From an uncultured Gammaproteobacteria bacterium (GTDB lineage: Bacteria; Pseudomonadota; Gammaproteobacteria; JAADHQ01), in contig CAMYJD010000030.1 in assembly GCA_947258655.1 (NCBI GenBank), positions 3,747 through 43,081 of the forward strand: 39,335 nucleotides of DNA, in the 5' to 3' direction. Position 1 is the stretch's first letter. Every line of letters starts with the position of its first letter. This document shows positions 25,301-33,317 of the stretch, piece by piece. Position numbers and translations under genes: made by a program. The notes below the pieces were generated by a model. That model was not told the DNA's origin. It ran no database searches and was given only the letters and a program-made list of their open reading frames with translations.

Positions 25301-27369
25301 TGCTGGGCATCGGGCAGGGCTGTTCGGTCAGTGATATCAGCAATCCGAATGCACATTACTCGCATTACGCAGCATTATCTGCACTGGGATACAACACCGG
25401 GCTGGTGGATATCCTTACCAGTGCAGACATTGAGTCTGTGCCTTCGGCGCTGGAAGACAAGCTGGTATTTTCGATTGGTTGTCATGCCGGCCTGAATGTT
25501 CAGAATGGTACCTCGGTACCAACGGGTTCCGGTTTGCTGCAGGTGGATGGAAATCTTGATCTGGCTGAAACCATGGCCAGGCAGGGCGCCATCTTTGCAG
25601 GATCGACCGGATTCGGCTACGGCGAAACGGAAGGTTCTGCAGGAACCGAAAGGTTAATGACCTTATTCGCAGAAGAAATGGCCAAGGGAACCAATATCAG
25701 TGTTGGCAAGGCAATGCTCAGGGCCAAACAGCGCTATATCGCCAGCCTGTCGACATTGACCGCCTATGATGAAAAGTCGGTTATCGGTATGACCCTGTAC
25801 GGACTGCCCATGTCCCAGGTAAATATCCCTGTACCGACCCCTGTCGCCGCTGCTCCGGCTGATTACACCTTTACATTGAGTATTGATGACCAGCAACAGG
25901 CACCGGTCAATCTGACCGGCATATCAAAGGGCAGTCTCGGTGAGTATTTCGCGGCCGATGGTGATACCCAGGTAACAGCCGGACGCGCGATCCAGCCACG
26001 CGTTGTTGTATCGGGCCTCACTGCCGCTAATCAAACAGCGGCCCATGGTGTGTTGGTCACTGCAGGAACGTACATTGATTTGCCCGGTCTTGACCCGGTC
26101 ATATCACGTCCAACCCAGGAATGGGAACAAGCCGTGACGGAGCCGCAAATCTGTCTGCCCGCTTTCTGGCCTTCGCTGATGGCTTCAATCAATACGGTCG
26201 GCTCAGACGCCAATGCATCGCAGACATTGGTGGTGACGCCTGGACAGTTCAGGTGTGACAGCGCAGCTGCCGCAGTTGTTACCGGTACCCAGCGTTTGAT
26301 GACATCCATGAATGTGGATGTACTGCGCTCGGATTCTGACGACTTTACACCACCGCAGATCACGACTGTCGACATACGTACACCAGACAACACGCTTGAA
26401 CTGGATATTGATACGACTGATGACAGTGGTATATCGAGAATTGTCGTATTACTGTTCAATAATGGAGTGGTAACACCGGTTGTAAATTTTGTTCCTGCAA
26501 GCGGGGATGTAGCACCCTATACCTTGCAAGTTGACTCTTATCCGACAGATGCCAGGATTGCAATCCAGGTCGTGGATGGAAACGGTAATGTGTCCAATTG
26601 GACTGCGAAGGGGCTTAATGCAAAACCATTGAGAGTCGATGCGGGACCTGACCAGTATTACACACCGAATCAAGCCACAACATTGACTGCCACTATCGAG
26701 GAATTCGATAAGCTGGTATTCAGTGGTAATGACGTCTACTACAGCTGGTACTTTGGTGATGGTGAGGAAATATCCGGTCTGCTGGTCAAGGACGGGGTAA
26801 CTGTACCCACTGATGTAAACAGGCCGGCGCCGATTGTTGTCGATGCAAATGGAACAGCATCATTCGATGTCAGTCACGCGTATCCCGGTCCTGACACATA
26901 TGTTGCAACTGTCAAGATTACCGATAAGGATGCCGGCATCGGTGTCGATAAGGTCACGATCAGGAGATTGTGTGATGCGGTCGACCAACCGGATTTCCCT
27001 AATGGTGATCTGGTTGGCTGCTCATTGAGCAATGATGCCGATAAATTCAGGCTCTCTGTGAGAGTGGCAGGTACCATCGATCCGGACTTCCAGTACCGTG
27101 TCTACCTTGATCTGGATAATGGGCAGGGCGGTTTCACCCAGATCAAGTACGCAGATGGCAATGTGACCGGTCTTGGCAGTTTACAGGCCTTCATTGATCC
27201 TGAAGACCCGCAGACGGTCGTCTATACATTTGATCGCACAGAAGTCGATACATCTGTGAGTACGATTGACTGGTATGCGGAAACCCAGGATGGTATCAAG
27301 GGAGGGAAAGGCCAGGGATTTGTTGATCGTATGCCAGATGTCGGAGGAGAAACCTATACCATCAAGTAA
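22396..27369 (+). CDS. Giant exported C25/caspase-fold-like protein with PFFGL pentapeptide array and PKD domains
   Basis: A 1657-residue protein. Signal peptide (cut near ASA36), a beta-rich N-terminal module (GLVNPGFESGLTDWSV..., carbohydrate-binding-like), a PKD-like domain (about 241-335), an Ig-like segment, then an 11-copy PFFGL array (541-605). Residues about 752-1145 resemble peptidase family C25 (gingipain, clan CD): FEYIVFVGGDSVIPSRR, a His-containing HYSHYAAL (His987/His990), FSIGCHAGLNV with Cys1029 as likely nucleophile, and GAIFAGSTGFGYGETEG. The classical GHG is not conserved, so activity is uncertain. A second PKD domain (about 1413-1525) and a beta-rich end follow. There is no type IX secretion tail. 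It is followed by a hairpin and the cyclase gene. The GTG at 22387 is a possible start. Confidence 0.75.
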   Translation: MLNSEKSVSDRKGLPSWGIIFLLLCGVFFSSLASAATGLVNPGFESGLTDWSVTETVTGSVAAVGTEDGSVSPTYSDTGISISPFSGNQMARTANPKNISEKQERGTYSVSQTFVAESDSLHLAFWLLSWEHRGDDQFRLNLTSNGQAGYNVSLGGNSNGSLQLSKKGAIAASGTVLSNCVTPCEFNIDAGKRGKFVNTGWVSASIDGLTVGQTYKVEYAIIGGQNEAHASWAYFDNLNTPPVAIFDYGPKPGVEGDFTQFVDKSYDPDPGDKIVSWKWSIIGVPDGIIELQHPPFPFPDEGEHVVELTVTDSFGESTTVRSGELATDGTLVPEVVIDNVAPFVNAISHEVLAGEQVGLIGRFADPGFLDTHKAKWGHNGIIQICTAGADTGDAVTCLEENDPSFSTGITRELIDIPDDAVAGTSLTSKLTVIDNVGDRSSSTAKLQVVDATGDMHESGSDDVSTAPVLLSDWSYLAKIEETGDIDIFELKPDFDGNGQADSLPAGSEILVELSGLNADYDLIFVTDDPSSAVPGQVQSAPFFGLPFFGLPFFGLPYESTPFFGLPFFGLPFFGLDTMSTPFFGLPFFGLPFFGLPFFGLPFFGLPADLNQSQLTNIYQNSTYSEIPLSWNGYTTPEGSQLGGSDLSPTELGISSVLPDGYRIAAYSAGRGTQNEKIIIRTDRPDTKVYAYIAGANGAFNINKPYRLQVEMSRPLDIKAQLKAQGLCTGTPIVSPATPLRTLAGTGGGTQTLIVTQLERMAVIHGDVAALEADLASFGASHNAKVISLPSDLYDNWDINPCDVDAANAVTAEIRDIINDQLSQNDFEYIVFVGGDSVIPSRRVKDETSIGNESLYTSQSFVAPGTPLFFSLREGNILTDDYYVDKDPIPWRGRELYIADKPVARLIETPAQISKALNSYGPVLTASTAMLSSYEFFRDGTEDTAVALNGLDQDTLFSETWTADDLRCSLLGIGQGCSVSDISNPNAHYSHYAALSALGYNTGLVDILTSADIESVPSALEDKLVFSIGCHAGLNVQNGTSVPTGSGLLQVDGNLDLAETMARQGAIFAGSTGFGYGETEGSAGTERLMTLFAEEMAKGTNISVGKAMLRAKQRYIASLSTLTAYDEKSVIGMTLYGLPMSQVNIPVPTPVAAAPADYTFTLSIDDQQQAPVNLTGISKGSLGEYFAADGDTQVTAGRAIQPRVVVSGLTAANQTAAHGVLVTAGTYIDLPGLDPVISRPTQEWEQAVTEPQICLPAFWPSLMASINTVGSDANASQTLVVTPGQFRCDSAAAAVVTGTQRLMTSMNVDVLRSDSDDFTPPQITTVDIRTPDNTLELDIDTTDDSGISRIVVLLFNNGVVTPVVNFVPASGDVAPYTLQVDSYPTDARIAIQVVDGNGNVSNWTAKGLNAKPLRVDAGPDQYYTPNQATTLTATIEEFDKLVFSGNDVYYSWYFGDGEEISGLLVKDGVTVPTDVNRPAPIVVDANGTASFDVSHAYPGPDTYVATVKITDKDAGIGVDKVTIRRLCDAVDQPDFPNGDLVGCSLSNDADKFRLSVRVAGTIDPDFQYRVYLDLDNGQGGFTQIKYADGNVTGLGSLQAFIDPEDPQTVVYTFDRTEVDTSVSTIDWYAETQDGIKGGKGQGFVDRMPDVGGETYTIK
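24016..24210 (+). repeat. 13-unit, 15-nt tandem array encoding PFFGL pentapeptides
   Basis: Thirteen consecutive 15-base units encode, in order, PFFGL x3, PYEST, PFFGL x3, DTMST, PFFGL x5. The two spacer units are also exactly five residues long, so the period never slips. Codons vary silently between copies (CCA/CCG, TTC/TTT, GGC/GGG/GGA, CTG/CTA/TTG), so the peptide rather than the DNA is conserved. Confidence 0.97.
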
Positions 27370-27387
27370 ATCTACATGTTATAAACA

Positions 27388-27421
27388 ATTCAGGCTACCA
27401 TCCCAACATGGTAGCCTGAAT
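27388..27421 (+). terminator. Perfect 14-bp hairpin after the PFFGL-repeat gene
   Basis: ATTCAGGCTACCAT (27388-27401), a six-base loop CCCAAC and ATGGTAGCCTGAAT (27408-27421) form a perfect stem 18 bp after the stop codon. No T-run follows, so it may be a weak terminator, an attenuator before the cyclase gene or a 3'-end stabiliser. Confidence 0.6.
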
Positions 27422-27476
27422 CTATTATGGACATGGAATAATCCGATGGTAACCGATTCTGGAATGTATTACGGAA

Positions 27477-30400
27477 TTGAAAACAGTGGTTGATTCTTCA
27501 AAAAGCCCCGATAGCAGAGCACAGAAAACTGTTCTTCAATATCTCCCCTCACCGTTAATCCAGGAATGGGTGAATAATACCCCGCAGGAACCGATCTGGG
27601 GTAAATGGCTGACCGGCTCCCTGATGCATTGTGACGTCACCGGTTTTACAGCCATGTCAGAAGCTCTCGCAAAAACTGGAAAGGAAGGCGCCGAGCTGAT
27701 GGCGACAATCCTTAACCGCTTCTTCGAACGCATGATCAGCCTGGCCGGTGAGTGGGGTGGTGCGCAGATGAAGTTCGGCGGCGATGCCATGTTGCTCTAT
27801 TTTACAGGACATGATCATGCACTGCGTGCCTCTGCATGTGGCCTGGAATTACAAAAAGCGATGCGCGAATTTCATCGCGTCAAAGTGCTCGATGGTTACA
27901 CAACCCTGCGGATGCGTATCGGAATTCACAGTGGTAGGTTTTATTCGGCTTCAACCGGGCAACAGCAGGGGCTGCTTCATTATCTGCTTATTGGCAAAGA
28001 CGTTAATGAAACTGCACTCGTGGAACCGATGGCGGAGCCGGGCGAGGTGGTTATCAGCGAGGCATGCAAGGATCTGCTGGACCAGCGCAGTTATCTGAGT
28101 ACGACTGCACATCAAGGTATTTACAAGGTGAAAAAAGTTGTAGCCAGCAAGGATCAGCTGGAGCAGATAGATACCTCAAAAGTGCCCGTGGAAATTCTGC
28201 GACGTTACCTGATGCCGCCCATTGCGAATGGTATGACATTGGGTCTGAAGGGCGAGAACAGGCGGGTAATCATAGTATTCATTGATTTGCATGGTGCAGC
28301 CGGCTTGCTTGATCGGGACGGAGAGAACGTAGCACTTCAGGAACTGAATACGTATATGGATATACTGTTTAATCTGGTCTCCAGACATGGAGGTTATTTG
28401 TCTGCCAGTGATGTCGCTGAGGAAGGCGATAAACTGATTGTTTTATTTGGCGCACCGGTTTCACTGGACAAACCGGAAGCCAGTGCGATGCGATTTGCGC
28501 TGGGCCTGCGCGACAGTATCTTGAATTCCGGTTTACATCTGAAACAGCATATCGGCATTAATTCCGGATATGTATTTTCAGGTGAAATAGGCTCGCTCAA
28601 TCGTCGCGAATATACCGTGATAGGCGACAGTGTGAATCTGTCCGCCCGTCTAATGGCCGCTGCGGATATGAATACAATCCTCGTATCAGAGGCGACAGCA
28701 ACCCGAGCAGGGGGAGAATTTGACCTGTGCAAACTGGATCCGATCCGGGTAAAGGGCAAAAGCCAGCCGATCGATATTTGCCGGCTTGATGGCTTCAAAT
28801 CAGCATCCGCCCAGAAGCACGATGAATTACCGTTTCTTGGCAGGGATGCCGAGTTGGCGCTACTGTCAAAAGTGGCCGCGAAGACACTGGAAAACAGGTC
28901 AGCATGTGCCTATGTATCAGACAAACCAGGTATCGGAAAGTCACGCCTTTGTGAAGAATTTTCACAATCACTGGAAGCAGAAGGCTGGCAATACCTGAAA
29001 AGTTTATGTCAGCGTCATACTGCCGACACGCCTTTCAGCGCATGGCGAGTACCGTTACGTGTTCTGTTTGGACTAAAGGTATCAGACCCTCCTGAAGTCT
29101 GCTGGCAAAAACTGTATGCTGCGGTTACTGAAATTGATCCCGGCCTGAAAGATTTTGCCGTTCTTGTTGCGGACGTTTTGCTGATATCCGGGGAAGAAAA
29201 CCCCGTTGTCAATTCAATGGACAGCAAAACCCGTCACGAGAGACGATTGTCCACGATCGTAAAACTGCTCAATCATTATGCCCGTATCAATCCCATTGTC
29301 GTTTTGATCGAGGATGTGCAGTGGATCGACGGACCGTCATGCGAACTGGTCAATACCATTCTGTCGAAACAATCCAGTCGCATCCTTATATGTCTTAACT
29401 CACGCAGTGTTGAAGTACCCGAGCACATTACACTTAAACCCGACCTCGAAATAAACCTGCCTGAGCTGACGGAAAATATCTCCACAGAACTGGTCGCATC
29501 ATACCCGCATATAGAACCGGAGCGGATATCGGCGATCGTAGAAAAGTCGAGCGGTAATCCATTATTTATCAGTGAATTACTCAAAAGCCATGCAGCCGGT
29601 GCAGGTGCACTGCCTGAGACCGTATATGACGTCATTATGGTCAGGCTGGATCAGCTGACGGAAGAGAAAAAAAATATCCTGCGACTGGCTTCTGTCATTG
29701 GTCATAATTTCGAGTATGAAATACTGAAGTTGATACTGATCAGTGAAATTGCTGATGAACAGCTGAATATCATTCTTTCTGGTCTGGTCGATGACGGTTT
29801 TCTGGAGCCACATGCCGACAGGCAGATTTATGAATTCAGCAACAACCTGGCCTGGGAAGTTGTGTATGAAACATTACTCTATGCCTCGCGCAGACGGATT
29901 CACAAGCGGGTTGCGGAGGCAATCGAGAAAAATAACACCGATAATATCATGCCCATTGCAGGTTTGCTGACGCATCATTATGAACAGGCGGGAATGCAGG
30001 ACAAATTCATCCATTATGGTGTGCTGGCCGGTGATCATGCCGCATCCATGTTCGCCAATGATGAAGCGTTTGATTATTATAAAAAGACACTCCATTCCCT
30101 AAAACAGAACTACAGTCACTATATCGGTGATCTCAGCGCATTATATGAACGGATCGGTGATGTATATCAGACGACAGGGCATGATAATGAGGCTGAATCC
30201 AGTTACATGAAGGCATTGACAGCATGGCATACAACGACCAAAGGCAGGCGATCAAAATTTATAAAACATGATCATCCTGGCCGTCTGAGTGAATCTGTTA
30301 TAAGTCATAAAATAGCCATTTCCTGCGAAAGAAAATCAGAGTGGGACAAATCCATAGACTGGGTCAACAAGGCACTCGATGCCATTCCGGACCGGCCAGG

Positions 30401-31418
30401 CAGTCTTGCTGCGCAGATATGTGCCACCAAGAGCGGAATTTTGCTACGCAAAGGTGAATACCAGGAAGCTATCAAATGGGCAAAAGAGGCACTGCAACGC
30501 TCGGAAAAAACCAAGGACACCAAGTCAAAGGCGCATGCGAGGAATGCGCTAGCCCTGTCCTATATAGAATCAGGGCAATTGACTGACGCTGTCGAGTGTT
30601 TGCAAAAGGCCATCACATTATATGAAGAGCTGGGCGATTATTCCGGCCTGCTAACCGCAAACAGTAACCTGGGCGGTTGCCTGCAATATACCGGTGATTT
30701 CGATGCAGCGGCCAGACATTATAAAATCGCGCTGGATGTCAGTAAGCAAATGGATAATGTCCTGTGGGTGGCAATCAGTTCGAGTAATCTTGCCGAACTG
30801 TATATTATCTGGGGGGAAATCGATGAAGCCATAAAGCAACTTAATGTAGTGGCCGATGCCTATAACGATAATCTCTGCTCGCCTGCAATAGCCGGATTTT
30901 CATTTATCAACCTGAGTCGTTGCCATATGGCACAGAAAGACTATCCGGCAGCCATGGATAGCCTGAACAAGGGTATAGACATCCTCAAGGAGCTAGGCGC
31001 AACTGGATTGCTGGTCGAGGCGGATTTGCAACTGGTAGAGCTCTGGCTTGAACAAGGTAAGGCTTCTGATGCATTAAAAAGTTGCAAACAGGTCCTGAAA
31101 AAGATCAAGGAGCTTGATGCAAAAATGCTCCAGGTAAAAGGCGAGCGTTTAATGGGGATGTGTCTGATTGCGGTAGGTGAAATAGAGGCAGCAACCATAC
31201 ACATCAGGGAAAGTGTTGAACTAGGCAAAAAGGTCGGTGCGGACCTTGAACATGCCAGATCACTGATAGCACTGGCAAAACTCTCCATGGAAGACTTGGC
31301 CGGATTCAGTCATCTGACCAGTAAATACATAAATAGTGCAATTGAAATATTTGAGCGAATTGGCGCAAAACTGGATCTCAAGCATGCACAACAATTACTG
31401 GAGAAGGGGGCAACATAA
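27477..31418 (+). CDS. Tandem class III nucleotide cyclase with AAA ATPase and TPR domains (soluble adenylyl cyclase-like)
   Basis: A 1313-residue cytoplasmic protein. C1 cyclase domain (about 45-225) has metal Asp53 in HCDVTGFT and Asp103 in KFGGDAMLLYF. C2 (about 262-440) has Asp270, EEGDKLIVLFGAP with Asp318, and transition-state residues Asn387/Arg391 in VIGDSVNLSARL; C1 has Asn177 but no matching Arg. An ATPase module follows (ELPFLGRDAEL, Walker A DKPGIGKS at 482-489, Walker B VVLIEDVQWID), then TPRs to the end. This order equals that of mammalian soluble adenylyl cyclase, a bicarbonate-responsive enzyme. The likely product is cAMP; nucleotide specificity is not proved. The start is TTG 27477 (GTG 27486 possible); an in-frame stop at 27450 rules out earlier ATGs. 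The next gene encodes a cyclic-nucleotide-binding protein. Confidence 0.88.
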   Translation: MKTVVDSSKSPDSRAQKTVLQYLPSPLIQEWVNNTPQEPIWGKWLTGSLMHCDVTGFTAMSEALAKTGKEGAELMATILNRFFERMISLAGEWGGAQMKFGGDAMLLYFTGHDHALRASACGLELQKAMREFHRVKVLDGYTTLRMRIGIHSGRFYSASTGQQQGLLHYLLIGKDVNETALVEPMAEPGEVVISEACKDLLDQRSYLSTTAHQGIYKVKKVVASKDQLEQIDTSKVPVEILRRYLMPPIANGMTLGLKGENRRVIIVFIDLHGAAGLLDRDGENVALQELNTYMDILFNLVSRHGGYLSASDVAEEGDKLIVLFGAPVSLDKPEASAMRFALGLRDSILNSGLHLKQHIGINSGYVFSGEIGSLNRREYTVIGDSVNLSARLMAAADMNTILVSEATATRAGGEFDLCKLDPIRVKGKSQPIDICRLDGFKSASAQKHDELPFLGRDAELALLSKVAAKTLENRSACAYVSDKPGIGKSRLCEEFSQSLEAEGWQYLKSLCQRHTADTPFSAWRVPLRVLFGLKVSDPPEVCWQKLYAAVTEIDPGLKDFAVLVADVLLISGEENPVVNSMDSKTRHERRLSTIVKLLNHYARINPIVVLIEDVQWIDGPSCELVNTILSKQSSRILICLNSRSVEVPEHITLKPDLEINLPELTENISTELVASYPHIEPERISAIVEKSSGNPLFISELLKSHAAGAGALPETVYDVIMVRLDQLTEEKKNILRLASVIGHNFEYEILKLILISEIADEQLNIILSGLVDDGFLEPHADRQIYEFSNNLAWEVVYETLLYASRRRIHKRVAEAIEKNNTDNIMPIAGLLTHHYEQAGMQDKFIHYGVLAGDHAASMFANDEAFDYYKKTLHSLKQNYSHYIGDLSALYERIGDVYQTTGHDNEAESSYMKALTAWHTTTKGRRSKFIKHDHPGRLSESVISHKIAISCERKSEWDKSIDWVNKALDAIPDRPGSLAAQICATKSGILLRKGEYQEAIKWAKEALQRSEKTKDTKSKAHARNALALSYIESGQLTDAVECLQKAITLYEELGDYSGLLTANSNLGGCLQYTGDFDAAARHYKIALDVSKQMDNVLWVAISSSNLAELYIIWGEIDEAIKQLNVVADAYNDNLCSPAIAGFSFINLSRCHMAQKDYPAAMDSLNKGIDILKELGATGLLVEADLQLVELWLEQGKASDALKSCKQVLKKIKELDAKMLQVKGERLMGMCLIAVGEIEAATIHIRESVELGKKVGADLEHARSLIALAKLSMEDLAGFSHLTSKYINSAIEIFERIGAKLDLKHAQQLLEKGAT

Positions 31419-31462
31419 ATAATTCAATACAGCTTTTCAATAATTAATAAAGGGGAGATTTT

Positions 31463-31990
31463 ATGGATGATATTAACAAGAATGGTCTGGAAGAAGTCGA
31501 TAAGGATGCACAGTATCTGGATAATTTCAGGAGCATTATTTCAGATATTCACATGTTTTCTGAACTCACTGAAGACGATATTGATGATCTATCAAAATAT
31601 TTATCAAAATACAAGGCAGTCAGTGGCGTTGAGGTGACACGTGAGGGTGATACCGAGGGCTATATGTGTATCGTCGTAAAGGGAAAGCTTGAAGTGATGA
31701 AAAACGGCGCTACGGATGATGAATATCAACGTATCGCTGTAATACGTGCAGGCAGAACCATTGGCGAGATGACGTTGCTGGACGAACTGCCGCATTCGGC
31801 AACAATCGTCACATCCGAAGATTCTATTTTTCTTATTTTAACCAAATCGATGTTTGATGACATGATTGCGCAAAATATGGCGCTTGGTATCAAGATTCTG
31901 AAAATCATTGCGCGCCTGGTCAGCCTGAGATTAAGGCAAACCAGCGGTGTGCTTGTGGATGTATTACAGAACCAGAATAATTTTTACTAG
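31463..31990 (+). CDS. Stand-alone cyclic nucleotide-binding domain protein
   Basis: A 175-residue protein of the CRP/PKA-regulatory cNMP-binding fold: FSELTEDDIDDLSKYL, then GVEVTREGDTEGYMCIVVKGKLEVM (beta roll), and the phosphate-binding cassette GRTIGEMTLLDELPHSATIVT. Glu102 that binds the ribose is present, but the position of the phosphate-binding Arg holds His111. There is no helix-turn-helix, GAF or kinase domain after it, only the C-terminal helix. It begins 45 bp after the cyclase gene with a strong GGGGAG ribosome site and is probably the receptor for that cyclase's product. The His substitution may change ligand or affinity. The downstream target is unknown. Confidence 0.85.
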   Translation: MDDINKNGLEEVDKDAQYLDNFRSIISDIHMFSELTEDDIDDLSKYLSKYKAVSGVEVTREGDTEGYMCIVVKGKLEVMKNGATDDEYQRIAVIRAGRTIGEMTLLDELPHSATIVTSEDSIFLILTKSMFDDMIAQNMALGIKILKIIARLVSLRLRQTSGVLVDVLQNQNNFY

Positions 31991-32265
31991 GCATTCACTA
32001 ACACAATATAGCTGTATAGATATGCTGGAAGCTATCGCTACTGGCGGCACTTATTGCACACACATTTTTGTGAGTGACCGGTAATTGTGTCCGTGTCGGG
32101 TTAGTGCCGGCACCGGGAAGCCATTCCCTAGAGCGGTCAGGAAAGGGCCATGCTGTTATTTAACCTCCTCAGTGAGGAATGCACAGTTGTGGCGCCGATG
32201 TCGGACCTGTAGCAGGGGATAGCGTCCGGAAAAATTATTACAAAAGTAAATCATTATGTAATGTG
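31991..32265. other. Intergenic region with GC-richer, palindromic segment
   Basis: No gene is seen. From about 32085 to 32230 the sequence is more GC-rich than its surroundings and contains a perfect 10-base palindrome GTGCCGGCAC (32104-32113) and short stems such as CCTCAGTGAGG. It might be a structured RNA or part of a degenerate repeat, but no known class was recognised. Confidence 0.35.
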
Positions 32266-32380
32266 TAAATTCAGATGCGATCTGGCAGATTGATAGACCA
32301 GTTTCAATGTTATTTGACAGTCAAGATGCCGAAAAACCAACAAAGCGGACATTCACAACTATGAGGCTGTAAGGCCGGAG
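32266..32380. repeat. 115-bp dispersed intergenic repeat, copy B
   Basis: The gap-free partner of 8237-8351, same orientation. This copy is followed by CCGGTCCAGACTGTGTGAAAACC, which the other copy lacks, so the homology ends near 32380. Confidence 0.8.
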
Positions 32381-32756
32381 CCGGTCCAGACTGTGTGAAA
32401 ACCCTCAATCGGAGTATAATCATATTTTTCATATCGCTGTTCATCATGAAACATTAGATAAATAGAGCGACATGATTTTCCACATAATTAATAATATTAT
32501 TATCGCATGCCGCATCTAGCGTCTTAAGTTAAATAGCTCAATGTTTTCAAACAATAAAAACATACTCTATATTTCATACAGTCAAAATATAACACTCAGG
32601 TTTTAATCTAGTGAAACGCATATCAGTGACCTAAAATAGAAAATAAATGTAATAGAAAACTAAATTGTTAGCATAACTAGAATATCAGTTGTTTTCTAAC
32701 TATAACTACTATCATAAAAAATAATAACCAATGTATATATGCAAAGGAGTAGTGTT
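32381..32756. other. AT-rich intergenic region
   Basis: About 375 bp with very low GC content from 32460 on, marking the beginning of the accessory region. No open frame, RNA gene or terminal repeat was recognised. The promoter for the disrupted gene that follows must lie here, and AAAGGAG (32742-32748) is its ribosome site. Confidence 0.45.
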
Positions 32757-33295
32757 ATGACGCGTTTAACTAATGTTCTGGCAGTATTGTCTTTATTTAT
32801 TAATACATGTATCGCAAGTATTCCGAATAGGATTGAATATCCATACGTTGAGCAGGTACTAAAAAATGAGTATACAGGCTATTACGGTAAAACAGTACCA
32901 AAAGAGATATTGTGTGGATAGATGATGTAATTCACATTAACTCTGAAATAAAAAGTAATGGCGGTAATGTATATATCTTTGCTAACAAAGTTCATATTTC
33001 TGCCCCAGTAGATACACGAGTTCACTTTAATGTAGGGAGAGAATATTGGGAACAATTTCTACATGAAAATAGAAGAAGTTTTGCTAGCGAATTAGGTGGG
33101 TGGATTACTCGTACGTATGCTCTTGATGCATTTGATCAGCTTTACTTCTGGCGGGATATGTGGAACAAGGATAAAAAAATATATGAATATTCTCATTTCA
33201 CAGCACCTAAAGGTGGAGTTACAGCAGTATACGTACCTAAATTAGGTAAATATGAATTTCCAAAAGCAATTCCGCTTAATGAAGATAATTTGTAA
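32757..33295 (+). pseudogene. Frameshifted secreted protein gene, unknown function
   Basis: The first frame begins with a good ribosome site and signal peptide (MTRLTNVLAVLSLFINTCIA) and continues IPNRIEYPYVEQVLKNEYTG to KEILCG-stop at 32919-32921. The second frame is open from about 32905 to 33295 and continues naturally (IVWIDDVIHINSEIKSNG, NVYIFANKVHISAPVDTRV). The overlap and the absence of a start for the second part indicate one ancestral gene broken by a frameshift between about 32895 and 32912. The INSEIKSNGGNVYIFAN pattern recalls repeated beta-helix strands. Codon use is AT-rich like its flank. A sequencing error cannot be excluded. Confidence 0.65.
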
Positions 33296-33317
33296 ACCCC
33301 CCGCTTTTAGTGGCACC

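Noticed and set aside
31991-32265. Riboswitch or structured RNA
   Set aside because: The segment is GC-rich with short stems, but no match to c-di-GMP or other known classes could be made by eye.
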